The notes under the pieces: generated by a model | Seen by the model: the letters and a program-made list of their open reading frames with translations, nothing else | What the model was told of the DNA's origin: nothing | The model's database searches: none | Assembly (NCBI GenBank): GCA_016717705.1 | Contig: JADKFD010000018.1 | Location: forward strand, 1 to 64,000 | DNA: 64,000 nt | From: Rhodanobacteraceae bacterium | Lineage (GTDB): Bacteria > Pseudomonadota > Gammaproteobacteria > Xanthomonadales > SZUA-5 | Reading direction: 5' to 3' | Shown here: positions 45,266 through 57,600 of the stretch, in pieces | Layout of the letters: each line of letters begins with the position of its first letter | How positions within the stretch are numbered: the first letter of the stretch is position 1 | Made by a program: the position numbers and the translations under genes

Positions 45266-48200
45266 ATGACCAGAGCGCCGCTCTGACTCGCGAGACCCGA
45301 AGAACCGCAAGCCAGCCCATCGCCATCGTCGGCGTCAGCGCCCTGTTCCCCGGCTCCTCCGACGCAGGCGGCTTCTGGCGCGACATCCTGGCGGGGCGCG
45401 ATCTGATCGGCGATGTGCCGGCGACGCACTGGCGCATCGACGACTACTACGACGCCGATCCGTCGGCAGCGGACAAGACCTACGCCAGGCGCGGTGGCTT
45501 CCTCAGCCCGGTCGATTTCGACGCGCTCGGCTGGGGTGTGCCGCCCTCCACTTTGCCGGCGACCGACACCTCGCAACTGCTGGCGCTGATCGTCGCCCAG
45601 GCGGTGCTGCAGGACGCCGCGCGCGAGCAGTTCGAAACCATGGACCGCTCGCGCATTTCGGTGATCCTCGGCGTGACCTCGGCGCAGGAGCTGTTGTTCT
45701 CGATGGTGTCGCGGCTGCAGAAGCCGGTGTGGGTCAAGGCGCTGCGCGAGACCGGTATTCCCGAGGACGAGGTGCAGGCCGCCTGCGCGCGCATCGCCGC
45801 GCATTACGTGCCGTGGCAGGAAGCGAGTTTTCCCGGCCTGCTCGGCAATGTGGTCGCCGGGCGCATCGCCAACCGGCTGAATCTGGGTGGCACCAACTGC
45901 GTCACCGATGCGGCCTGCGCGTCCTCGTTGAGCGCGCTGGCGATGGCGGTCAGCGAGCTGCAGCTCGGCCACAGCGATCTGGCCATTGCCGGCGGCGTCG
46001 ACACGCTCAACGACATCTTCATGTACATGTGCTTCTCGAAGACGCCGGCGCTGTCGCCGAGCGGCGACTGCCGGCCGTTCAGCGACAAGGCCGACGGCAC
46101 CATGCTCGGCGAGGGCCTGGGCATGGTCGCGCTCAAGCGCCTGGCGGATGCCGAGCGCGATGGCGATCGCATCTACGCGGTGCTGCGCGGCATCGGCACC
46201 GCCAGCGACGGGCGCTCCAAGAGCGTCTACGCGCCGGTGTCCGCCGGCCAGGCGCAAGCCCTGCGCCGCGCCTACGACGCCGCCGGTTACGGACCCGAGA
46301 CCATCGAATTGGTCGAAGCGCACGGCACCGGCACCAAGGCCGGTGACGTCGCCGAGTTCGAAGGCCTGCGCAGCGTCTACGCACCCGCCGGTGGCGGGCG
46401 CGAACAGTGGTGCGCGCTCGGCTCGGTGAAGAGCCAGATCGGCCACACCAAGGCCGCCGCCGGCGCCGCGGGCCTCTTCAAGGCCGTGATGGCGCTGCAC
46501 CACAAGGTGCTGCCGCCGACGATCAAGGTCGAGCGGCCGGATCCGCGCCTCGACATCGACTCCAGTCCGTTTTACCTCAATACCCGTGCGCGACCGTGGA
46601 TCCGCGCCAGCGACCACCCGCGTCGCGCCGCGGTCAGCGCCTTCGGTTTCGGTGGCTCCAACTTCCACGTCACGCTGGAGGAATACACCGGCCCGGCGCC
46701 GCGCGCGCAGCGGCTGGCGACGCAGTCGTGCGAGCTGGTGTTGCTGCGGGCGAGCAGCGTGGACCCACTGATCGCGCAAGCCGAGGCAATGTTGCAGAGC
46801 GAGTTGCCACTGGGGAATCTGGCGCATGCCAGTCGCCAGGACTGGGATGCCACCGCGCCGCGCCGACTGGCGCTGGTCGCCGGAAATCTGGATGTCCTGA
46901 AATCGCGCCTGCGCGACGCCATCGCGCGCATCCGCTCCGCCCCGGAAACGGCATTCGCGCTGGCCGACGGCAGCAGCTACGGCATCGGCGCCATAGCCGG
47001 CAAAGTCGCGCTGCTGTTCCCGGGACAGGGCAGCCAGTACCTGGAGATGGGCGCGGCGCTGGCGATGCAGTTCGATGCGGCGCGACAGGTGTGGGATCGC
47101 GCCGCGGATACGGAAACATGTAGGAGCGCGCTTGCGCGCGAAAACGGCATCGCGACCAAGGTCGCTCCCACAAAAACCGCGCGGCACCTGCACCACATCG
47201 TCTTCCCACGCCCCACCTTCAACCCCGACGCCGAAGCCGCCAACCGCGCCACGCTGACCGCCACCGAATGGGCGCAGCCTGCGCTGGCGGCACACTCGAT
47301 GGCCCTGCTGGCCCTGCTGCGTGAACTCGGCATCGATGCCGACATGTGCGCCGGCCTTAGCTTCGGCGAACTCACAGCACTGCATGCTGGCGGCGTGTTC
47401 GATGCGAACGACACGCTGGCCCTGGCCCGCGCCCGCGGCGAGGCGACGCGCTATGCCGCGCGCCATCCAGGTGCGATGACCGCGCTGTCCGAACCGATCG
47501 AGCGCGTGCGCGAACTGCTCGCCGCGCACCCCGATGTGGTGATCGCCAATCACAACGGCCCGCGCCAGGTGGTGGTCTCCGGGGCCACTGGAAGCCATCG
47601 CCCGTTTCGAGGCGCAACTTGCCGCCGCGCGCATCGGCCACACCCGACTGCCGGTCGCCAGCGCCTTTCATTCGAGCGTCGTCGCCGAAGCCAGCACTGA
47701 CTTCGAGCAAGCGCTGCTGCCGATCGCGATCGGGCCGGCGCGGATGCCGGTGTATGCCAACACGAACGCTGCAATCTATCCCGACGACGCTGAGACGGTG
47801 CGCCAGCAACTGGCGCAGCAGCTCGCCCGTCCGGTGCGCTTCGTCGAGATGATCGAAGCGATGTACGCCGACGGCGCGCGCGTGTTCGTCGAGGTCGGCG
47901 CGGGGCAGGTGCTGACAGGTCTGGTTGGCGCGATCCTCGGCGAGCGCGCACACAGCGCCATCGCGCTTGACCGCAAAGGCCGCGACGGCGTCGAAACGCT
48001 GCTGATCGGCCTGGCGCGACTGGCAGCCGCCGGCGTGCCGATGCAGCCGCAGCGCCTGTTTGCCGATGTGCGCCTTGCGCCGACGGTGGCAGCCAAGCCC
48101 AAGCACGCCATCGCCATCTCCGGCAGCAATGTCGGCAAGCCCTACCCGCCGGTCGATGGCAGCGCGCTGCCGGGACCGAATCCGCCGCGCGTGTTGGATC

Positions 48201-51200
48201 CCGGAGTCGGATCGTGCGGTCACGCTGCCGCAAGGCGAGCTACGCGAGGTTGCCGGCCATGCCAGGCCTGCCGAAGCCGCGCGGGCAACCTGACCTACTT
48301 CCCCCTGAAACTGCCGCCCACCCTGGATCCGAATCGATGCCCGCAAGCCGCGAACTCCCCGCCGACTGGTTGCTCGCCTTCCAGGACATGCAAGCGCAGA
48401 CCGCGGCCGCGCACGAGAGCTTCCAGCGCGCCATGGCGGAAAGCCACACGGCGTATCTGAAACTGGCGGAGACCGCATTGGGCGGCTGGAGTGCCTTGCT
48501 GCACGCACGCGCACAGCGGCGCCGGCCCGGCGCGCGCGGTCCGCCCCATGCCGCGCCGGCGGCCGCGGCTCCGCCGAAAGCGCCGGGCGCCGCGCGGACC
48601 GACACGCCCGCCGAGCCCGGCCGCGCGCGGACCCGGCCTACGCCGGTGTGGGAGCGGGCGGTCCCGCGAGCCTTCCATCACCCGGCGAAGATCGCGGGCA
48701 GAGCCCGCTCCACAGGGTCGCGACGTGCACGGCGCTCCTGCGCAGCGATCGATCTGCCGGCCCTGCTGCTCGCCATCGTCGCCGACAAGACCGGCTACCC
48801 GGTCGACATGTTGAACCTGGACATGGACCTGGAAGGCGATCTGGGCATCGATTCGATCAAGCGCGTCGAGATCCTCGCCGCCGTTGACGAACGCGCGCCG
48901 CAGCTGCCGAAAGTCGATCGCGCACGGTTGGGGGCGATGCGCACGCTGGCGGAGATCGTGGTCGCGCTGGGGACGGGGCACCTGCACGGGGCGGGGGGCA
49001 CCGGCAGAGCCTGCCCGCGGGTCCGCAGATCGCGCGCCGCCGCCATGACGCCACGAGCCCCGCATACCCGTCGCCCCATGCCCGGGCCGATTGACCTGCC
49101 GGCGCTGCTGCTGTCCATCGTCGCCGACAAGACCGGCTACCCGGTCGACATGCTGAATCTGGACATGGACCTCGAAGGCGATCTGGGCATCGATTCGATC
49201 AAGCGCGTGGAAATTCTCGCGGCGGTCGACGAGCGCGCGCCGGACTTGCCCAAGGTCGATCGCGCCCGCCTGGGCGCGATGCGCACGCTGGCGGAGATCG
49301 TCGCGGCGCTGGGGGACGGGACACGGGGCACGGGGCACGGGGCACGGGAAGAGCGCGCGCACCGGGAGCCCGCGCTTTGATCCTGATCCGATGGAGGCGC
49401 CGAGTCCGAGCATTGCCTCGATGCAATCCCGTGCCCCGTGCCCCGTGCCCCATGCCCCGCCTCTCGGCCGCTTCGAGCTCGACCTGATCCCCGCGCCCGC
49501 CACCGGCCTCGCCATGCCCGGCCTGCTCGGTGGCGATCCGCTATGGATCGTCGGCCACGAGACCGTTGGTGTAGCCCTGGCCGGCGAACTGCAACGCCGC
49601 GGCGTGCACGCGCAAGCGGTGTCGACGCTGCCCGAGGGCGCCAGCGCCTGCATCTTCCTCGGCGGCTTGCGGGACTTTGCAGACATCGACGCCGCCGCGC
49701 AGCTGAACTTCGAGGCCTTCGACCTCGCGCGCCAGCTGGCGCCGCGCCTGCAGTCGTCGGCCGGACTGTTGGTGACGGTGCAGGACACCGGCGGCGACTT
49801 CGGCCTGTCCGAGATGCCGGAACTGCGCGCATGGGCGCCGGCCTGCCGGCGCTGGTCAAGACCTGCGCGCTGGAGTGGCCGCAGGCGGCGCTCAAGGCGA
49901 TCGACATCGAAACGGGTGACCGTGACGCGGCGACCCTGGCCAGCGCCATCGCCGACGAACTGCTGACCGGCGGCGGCGAAATCGAGATCGCGCTGGGCGC
50001 CGACGGCGCGCGCCGGACGCTGCGCAGCGCCCCACGATCCGCGCGAGCGACTGATCCGCTGATCGCAGAGGGCGATGTCGTGGTCGTCTCCGGCGGCGCG
50101 CGCGGGGTCACCGCGGCGTGCCTGCTCGAATGGGCCAGCGCCTGTCGCGCCCGTTTCATCTTGCTTGGACGCTCCGCACTGGTCGACGAGCCGGCGATCT
50201 GCGCCGGCGTCGACGGCGAAGCCGCGCTCAAGCGCGTGCTGCTGGGCGCCGCGCACGCCAGCGGCGAAGTGCTGACCCCGAGCCAGCTGCAGGCGCGCGT
50301 GCAGCAGGTGCAGGCCGCGCGCGAAATTCGCCAGACGCTGGCGGCGCTGACCGCCGCCGGCAGCGATGCGCACTATCACGCGGTAGCTGTCGACGATGCG
50401 CCGGCACTGAAGCGCGTCCTCGATCAGGTCCGCGCGAGCCTGGGGCCCATCCGCGGCCTCGTGCATGCCGCCGGCGTGCTCGCCGACAAGCGCATCGCGG
50501 AGAAGACCGATGCGCAATTCGCCCACGTGTTCGACACCAAGGTCGCGGGCCTGCGCGCGTTGCTCGACGCCACGCGCGACGATCCGCTCAGTTTGCTGGT
50601 GGTGTTTTCCTCGGTGTCGGCGCGTTGCGGCAATACCGGCCAGGCCGACTACGCGATGGCCAACGAGGTGCTGGCGAAGGTCGCCGCGGCCGAGCAGCGC
50701 CGACGCCCGGGCCTGCGCGTCAAGTCGCTGGGTTGGGGTCCGTGGGAGGGTGGCATGGTGACGCCGGCGCTGCGCGAGCGCTTCGCCAGCCTCGGCGTGC
50801 CGATGATTCCGCTGGATGTCGGCGCGCGCATGTTCGCCGACGAAATGAATGACGCCGGCGCGCTGGAACTCGTGCTGGGCGGCGAGCCGCGGCCGCAGGC
50901 GCTGCTGTCGGCGGGCGTCGATGCGCGCGTGGATGCGCTGGAACTGCGCGTCGACCAGGCCAGTCACGCCTGGCTCGCCGGCCATGCGGTCGCCGGCATG
51001 CCGGTGGTGCCGCTGGTGCTGGTGGCCGAATGGCTGGCGCGGGCAGTGCGCAGCTGGCGACCCGGACTACACCTGACGGCGCTGCACGATCTCAAGGTAC
51101 TCAAGGGCATCCGCCTGGGTGGTTTTGGCAACGGCGGTGATCGCTTGCGCATCGAGGCGCGGCCTCCAGGCGCGCGTGAACTGGCGTTGAGCGTGCTGGG

Positions 51201-51699
51201 ATCGCGCGGCGAACTGCATTACAGCGCACGCGCCGAGCTCGGCAGCGAGGCGGCAAGCGCACCACAAATGGGTGCGGACCTGCCGCTCGACGACTGGGCC
51301 GGCGGCCCGCTGTACCAGGATCTGTTGTTCCACCGCGGCCAGTTCGAGTTGATCGATCAGGTGAGCGGCATTTCCGACGCCGGCATCGCCGCGCAACTGC
51401 GCGGCGTCAGCGCGGCCAACTGGCCCGGCGCCAGCTGGGAACTGGACGCCGCGGCACTCGACGGCGGCCTGCAGATGGCGGTGCTGTACGGCCAGCGCAT
51501 GCTCGGCGGACCCAACCTGCCGACCTCCATTGGCGCGCTGCGCAGCCACGCGGCGCCGGCACCCGGTCCGATCAACGCGGTGGTCTACAGCCGCCGCGTC
51601 GGGCCGGCATCGACCACCACCGACATCCTCTACACCGACGCCAGCGGCCGGCGCTTCGCCGAGATGATCGGCGTGCAGAACCACGCATTGCCGCAATGA
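45266..51699 (+). CDS. pfaA: PfaA-type megasynthase: KS-AT-ACP-ACP-KR-DH, with several frame interruptions
   Basis: Domains in order: ketosynthase (45300-46690; active Cys in DAACASSL at 45916, His in EAHGTGT at 46321 and GHTKAAAG at 46444); acyltransferase (about 47000-48090; GLSFGE, nucleophile Ser codon 47359); a helical linker (DWLLAFQDMQAQ near 48360); two ACPs (LGIDSIKRVEI at about 48840 and 49180); ketoreductase (50060-50870; VVSGGARGVTAACL, FSSVSARCGNTGQADYAMAN); and a hotdog dehydratase-like domain (50935-51699; WLAGHAVAGMPVVPLVLVAEWL). This is PfaA architecture with only two ACPs. Reading needs frame changes near 45285, 47590, 48200, 49340 and 49840. The last is explained by one missing G in a G run and the first leaves no in-frame start upstream of the KS. 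The protein extends acyl chains with malonyl units together with PfaC and PfaD. Confidence 0.85.
47119..47172. repeat. Hybrid palindrome inside the PfaA acyltransferase
   Basis: A family A arm (TGTAGGAGCGCGCTTGCGCG) is joined to a GCATCGCGACCAAGGTCGCT arm. The frame stays open and encodes about 18 extra residues (CRSALARENGIATKVAPTK) between RAAD and LHHIVFPRPTF. Confidence 0.8.
48648..48741. repeat. Palindromes in the linker before ACP1 of PfaA
   Basis: A GTGGGAGCGGG...CCCGCTCCAC pair (48648-48714) is followed by a diverged family B arm (48715-48741). The frame is open through both and joins directly to the ACP start (AIDLPALLLAIVADKTG). Confidence 0.8.
48753..49310 (+). repeat. Direct repeat of two near-identical ACP coding segments
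   Basis: Segments of about 215 bp beginning at 48753 and 49093 encode almost the same ACP sequence (DLPALLL to RLGAMRTLAEIV), and the DNA is also highly similar. This points to recent duplication or conversion. The spacer between them is Gly/Arg/Pro-rich and repeat-like. Confidence 0.85.
49309..49458. repeat. Inverted arrays of a 7-bp repeat between ACP2 and KR of PfaA
   Basis: The left arm has ACACGGG plus three GCACGGG units (about 49321-49349); the right arm has three CCCGTGC units plus CCCATGC (about 49428-49458). The TGA at 49378-49380 in the incoming frame lies in the loop. The next open frame begins on the loop side and continues into the KR domain. Confidence 0.85.
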
Positions 51700-54600
51700 G
51701 GGAGATCGCGATCGTCGGCCGCGCCTGCGTATTGCCGGGCGCGCTGAGCCCCGAGGCCTTGTGGCAGGCGGTGGTCGAGGGTCGCGATCTGACGACGTCG
51801 GTGGACCCTGCGCCCGTGGGCTGGGTGCGCGCCGGCCGCTCCGGCGCCTGGTCCGTCGGAAAGCGCCGGGGAGCCGCTGCGCGGGCAACGTGACCTGCAT
51901 CGCGGCGGCGGTTATGTCGAAGGTTTCGAGGCGCTGTGGGACCCACGCGGATTCGCGCTGCCGCCCGAACAACTCGCCGGCCTCGACCCGCTGGTGCACT
52001 GGGTGCTGCATTGCGCGCGTGAGGCGCTGGCCCAGACGACGGTGCGGCCAGCGCGAGTCGGCGCCGTACTCGGCAACCTCGGCTTTCCCAGCGTCTCGAT
52101 GGCCGCCTACGCCGATCAGGTGTGGACCGGCCGCGGCGATGTCGATCCGCGCAATCGCCACATGAGCGGCGGCACCGCGGCAATCCTGGCTCAGGCCATG
52201 GGCCTGAATGCGGGCAGCTATTGTCTCGATGCCGCCTGCGCCAGCTCGCTGTACGCGATCAAGTTGGCCTGCGATCAGCTCATCGACGGTGACGCCGATC
52301 TGATGCTCGCCGGCGCCGTGCAGCGCGCCGATCCGCTGTTCCTGCAGATGGGCTTTGCCGCGCTCGGCGCGCTCAGCCAGAGCGGCCAGTCGCGACCCTT
52401 CCATCGCGACGCCGATGGCCTGCTGCCGGCCGAGGGCTGCGCGATCCTGGCATTGAAACGACTGGATGACGCGCGCCGCGACGGCGATACCATCCATGCC
52501 GTGATTCGCGGCATCGGCCTGTCCAACGACGGTCGTGGCAAGGGCTTGCTGGTCCCCGACGAAGCCGGGCAGCAGCGGGCCATGCGCGCGGCCTATGCGC
52601 AGGCGGGCATCGATCCGGCGCAGGTGTCGCTGCTGGAATGCCATGCCACCGGAACCACGGTCGGCGATGGCGCGGAGTTGCGCAGTAGCGCGGCGGTGTT
52701 TGCCGGCGCGCGCGAGCTGCCGATCGGCTCGTTGAAATCGAATCTCGGTCACCTGATTACGGTGGCCGGTGCGGCCGGGCTGATCAAGCTGATCGAGGCG
52801 CTGCACCATGGCGTGCGGCCGCCCAATCGCCAGGTCGATGCGCCCACCGCGGCGCTCGATGGCACGCCGTTCCGGCTGTTGCAGCAGGCCGAGCCGTGGC
52901 CCGACGACATCCCGCGCATCGCCGCGATCTCGGCCTTCGGGTTTGGCGGTAACAATGCGCATCTGATCTTGTCGCAAGACGAGGGTAGGCCGCGTGTGCC
53001 GCGCAGCGGCTCACCGGCGCTCTCCGCCCGCAACGAAAGCGCCGGTGAGCGCGATGAAGCTGCGCACACGCGGCCTACAAAAGGCGAGCCAATCGCCATC
53101 GTCGGGCTCGGCATCAGCGTTGGCGGCGCCGCAGATCGCGGCCAGTTCAGCGAGGCGCTGTTCAATTGTAGGAGCGACGTGCATGTCGCGACCGATGAAG
53201 CGGCTGGCCAGGACGCGGTCGCGACGTGCTCCTCGCTCCTGCAGCAGCCGATGGAACACATCGAACTCGACCTCGCCGGCCTGCGCTTCCCGCCGCGCGA
53301 TCTGGCGCAGGCGTTGCCGCAGCAACTGGCGCTGCTGCGCGTCGCGCGCGAGGCGCTGGCCGAGCTCGCGCCATTGCCGCGCGAACGCACGGCGGTGCTG
53401 ATCGGCATGGAGCCGGATGCCGAGGTCGCGCGCTACGGACTGCGCTGGCGGCTGGCGGATGCCGAAGGTTCGCCCGCGTGGCGCCAGGCCGCGCAGGACG
53501 CGGTGATCGCGCCATTGGAAGCCGCCGGCGTGCTCGGCTGCATGCCCAATATCCCGGCCAATCGCCTGAGCTCGCAGTTCGATTTCGGCGGCCCGGCCTA
53601 CACGCTGCAGGCTGGCGCCGATTCCGGGCTGCACGCGCTGCACATCGCGCGGCGCGCCTTGCTGCACGGCGAGATCGACGCCGCGCTGATCGGCGCCGTC
53701 GACTTTTGCCACGAGCCGGTCAACCGCGCCGCCGGCAACGCGGTCCCGGTGGATGCCGCCATCGCCTGGGTGCTCAAGCGCTTGAGCGACGCGCAGCGCG
53801 ATGGCGATCGGATTCATGCGCTGATCGACGACGGCGAGTGGGCTCAGGCCGATCAGCCAATGATGGACGCGAGCTTCGGCGATGCCGGCGCCGCCGCTGG
53901 CCTGCTGCGCGCAAGCGTCGCCGCCTTGTGCCTGCACCACCGGCGGCACGCAGACGGTCGACCGTGGCTGAGCGCCAGCGCGCGAAGCTTGCCCGTCACC
54001 ACCCTGGGTTTGCCGCCGCTGCGGCTCGTCGAGGCGCGAGCGCATCCGCGCCGCAGCGAATCCCCGTTGCCGCGCCTGCAGGTGTATGCCGGTGCCGACA
54101 AGGCCGCGGTCATTGCCGCCCTCGAATCCTCGGCAGCCAATGGGAGCGGCTTTCGCCGCGATGCTGTGCACCAAGCTGACACCCCGCATCCCGCCCGCCT
54201 GGTCCTGGTCGCCACCGACGCGGATTTCGACAGCGTGCGCCTGCGCGCGCTGGCGCATCTGCGCGACGGCGCGCCGGCCGGCACCGCGGTGCATTTCCGC
54301 GAACAACCGATCGCCGGTGAATTGGCCTTTGTATTCGCCGGAGCCGGTGCCTCATATCGCGGCATGGGCCGCGAGTTGCTCGAACAACTGCCGCAGTTGC
54401 TGGACGGGCTGGCGCAACGCAGCCAGCGACTGGTCACGGCGCTGGAGTGGTCATTCGACCAGCCGAGCCGCAGAGTCACGGCCGTAGCGACGCACCACGA
54501 TGTCTGTGGCTGCTGCGCGAGCAACGCGACCTGCTTCCGCAATCGCCCACCACCCTGCAGCAACTGTGGGGCGCCTCGGCGCTGTCGCAGTTGCACCTGG

Positions 54601-57600
54601 AATTCAGCGAGGGACTGCTTGGCCTCAAGGCCGACGCCTGGCTCGGCTATTCCTCCGGCGAGACCAATGCGCTGGTCGCGGCCGGGGTGTGGAACGACCC
54701 GGATGCGCTGATGGACGAGATGGAAGCCAGCGGTCTGGTCACCGATGCACTCGGCGGCGCGTTCAGCGCGGTCGCGCCGCAATGGGGTCGACCGGTGCGC
54801 TGGGCCAGCTGGACCGTGCTGGCGCCGCTGGCCGAGGTGGAAGCCGCGCTCGCCGGCGTCGAGCGTGTGCATCTGGCGATCATCAACTCGGACAGCGACT
54901 GCCTGATCGCCGGCGATCGCGATGGCTGCGACATCGTGGTCGGGCGCATCGGCGCCAATCGCTGCCTGGAGCTGGTCTATCCGCTGGCCGTGCACGTGCC
55001 CGAACTCGACGCCGTGGCGCCGCAATGGCTGCAGTTGCATCGACGTGAAACGCGTCCGCCGCGCCATGGCCGACTCTATTCGACCGCGGTCGGCTGCGCC
55101 TACGTCCCCGACCGCGAGGCCTGCGCGCAGGCGATCCTCGACCAGGCCAATCAGACGCTCGACCTGCGGCCGCTGGTGCTGCAGGCCTGGGCCGACGGCG
55201 TGCGCGTGTTCGTCGAGCATGGCCCGGGCGGCAGCTTCGCGCGCGCCATCAGGAGCATCCTCGGCGAGCGCGAAGCCCTGGTGCTCAGCCTCGATCGCAA
55301 GGGGCAGGGATTGGACGGTGTGCTCGGCTGCGCCGCGGCGCTGATCGCCGCCGGTGTGACCGTGGACGTCGATGTCTTGCACGCCGCGCTGGTTTCGGTG
55401 CCCGCAAGCCCGCCGCCGCAGCGGCCGATGCGCTTTGCCGCGCACTGGCCGGAAATCCGAATCCCGGCGCAGATCGAGATCATGGCGCCCGCCCCCAGAT
55501 TGCCGCCCATTCTCGGCTGCAGGCGCGACACACACGTCGCTCCTGCACCAGCGGCGCAGCCTGCTCTGGCCTCTGTGGGAGCGGATTCACTCCGCGATGC
55601 CGGTCGCGACGACTCGCTCCACGCGGCGACGCCTCTGGGGCGGATTCCGGCGATGCGGCTCGCGACGTACACGTCGCTCCTACGACGGCGGCGGCGATGC
55701 TGCTGCGCCGGCATCTGACCGCAGTCGCGCAGCAACAGCAGGGGTTCATGCGCATCCAGGCCACGGCCCACCAGCAGTTTCTGGCGCTGCGGGTGCAGGC
55801 GCAGGAGGTGCTGCTGCGCCATGCTGTGGGAGCGGGCTTGTCCCGCGAGCTCTCCGCCGGAAAAGCTCGCGACACAAGGTCGCTCCCACATTCGGTGCCG
55901 CAACCTGCAGCCTCGATCGCGCGCGAGCGCGCTCCTACAGAGGACCGACCCTCCGGCCCCCGCTTCACCCGCGCCCAACTCGAAATCCACGCCGACGGTC
56001 GCATTTCGGAGATCTTCGGCCCCGCCTTCGCCGGCCAGGACGGCTACGCGCGCCAGGTGCGCATGCCGCGGCCGCCGCTGTTGCTGGCCGACCGCGTGAC
56101 CGCCATCGACGGCGCGCCGGGGAGCATGGGCAGGGGCCGCATCCAGACCGAAACCGACGTCGCCAACCATGCCTGGGCGGCGCTGTGCGGAAGGCTGCCG
56201 GCGGGTGTGATGATCGAGGCCGGGCAGGCCGATTTGATGCTGGTCTCGTGGCTGGGCGTGGATGCGCTCAATCGCGGCGAGCGCGTCTATCGATTGCTCG
56301 GCTGTGAGCTGACCTACCACGGCGAGCTGCCGCGGCTGGTCGACACGCTGCGCTTCGACATCCACCTCGACGGCCACGCCGCCCAGGGTGATGTGCGCCT
56401 GATGTTCTTCCATTACGACTGCGTCAACGGCGATCGGCCGCAGCTGTCGGTGCGCCAGGGCCAGGCCGGCTTCTTCACCGACGCCGAACTGGCGGCGTCG
56501 ACCGGTTGTCTGTGGACACCGCAGACGCAGGCGATCATCGAGTCACCCCGGCTGGATCCGCCCGCCGTCGCGTCGATGCCCAGCGAGCTTGGCCGCGAAC
56601 AATTGCAGGCGCTTGCGGCCGGCGATGCCGCCGCTTGCTTCGGCCCGGGTTTCGAGCTGGCGCGCACGCACACGCGCACGCCATCGATCCATGGCGGGCG
56701 GATGTTGTTGCTGGACCGGGTGAGCCATGTCCACGGCGCCGGCAAGCCGGCAAACGCCGGATCGGGCAGCCCGTGGGGCCGCGGCTATCTGCGTGCGGAA
56801 CTCGACATCAGGCCCGACCAGTGGTTCTTCGACGGCCATTTCAAGAACGACCCGTGCATGCCGGGCACCCTGATGTTCGAGGGCTGCCTGCAGGCGATGG
56901 CGATCTATCTGGCGGCCGCCGGCCACACGCTCAAACGCGACGGCTGGCGCTTCCAGCCGGTGCCCGAGCTGCCCTATCAACTGCAGTGCCGCGGACAGGT
57001 GACGCCCAGCTCGCGGCTGCTGGTCACCGAAGTCTTCGTCGAGGAGCTGATCGGCGGACCCGAGCCCACCGTCTACGCCGACCTCTTGTGCACGGTCGAT
57101 GGCCTGAAGGCCTTTCACGCGCGCCGGGTCGCGCTGCAACTGGTGCCGGACTGGCCGTTGGAGTCCGAAGAGTCCGGCGTAGGTTGGGCTAAGCGCAGCG
57201 TGCCCAACTCGTCGCCTCAAATCGTTGGGCACGGCTGCGCCTTGGCCCAACCTACCGAAGAACGCGCGCCGGTTGTCGACGGCTTCCCGTTCGACCGCCA
57301 AAGCCTGCTCGCCTGCGCCCTCGGTCGACCGTCGCAGGCCTTCGGGCCGATGTACGCGCGCTTCGACGGTCCGCTGCGCGTGGCGCGGCTGCCGAGTCCG
57401 CCGTACCACTTCATCAGCCGGATCCAGTCGATCGAAGGCCCCATCGGCGTGATGCGCGCCGGCGCGCGGGTGGTCGCCGAATACGACATCCCCGGCGCGG
57501 ACTGGTACTTCGACGACAACGGCGCGCGGGTCATGCCCTTCGCGGTGCTGCTTGAAGCGGCGCTGCAACCTTGCGGCTGGCTGTCGAGCTATGTCGGCTC

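Noticed and set aside
43555..47643. Very long minus-strand open frame (1362 codons) opposite pfaD and pfaA
   Set aside because: Arg/Gln/His/Ala-rich composition without recognisable domains; it mirrors GC-rich codon use of the real plus-strand genes.
49309..49458. Rho-independent terminator splitting pfaA into two genes
   Set aside because: The arms are long 7-bp arrays without a U tract, and conserved PfaA sequence continues on both sides; a repeat element within one gene fits better.
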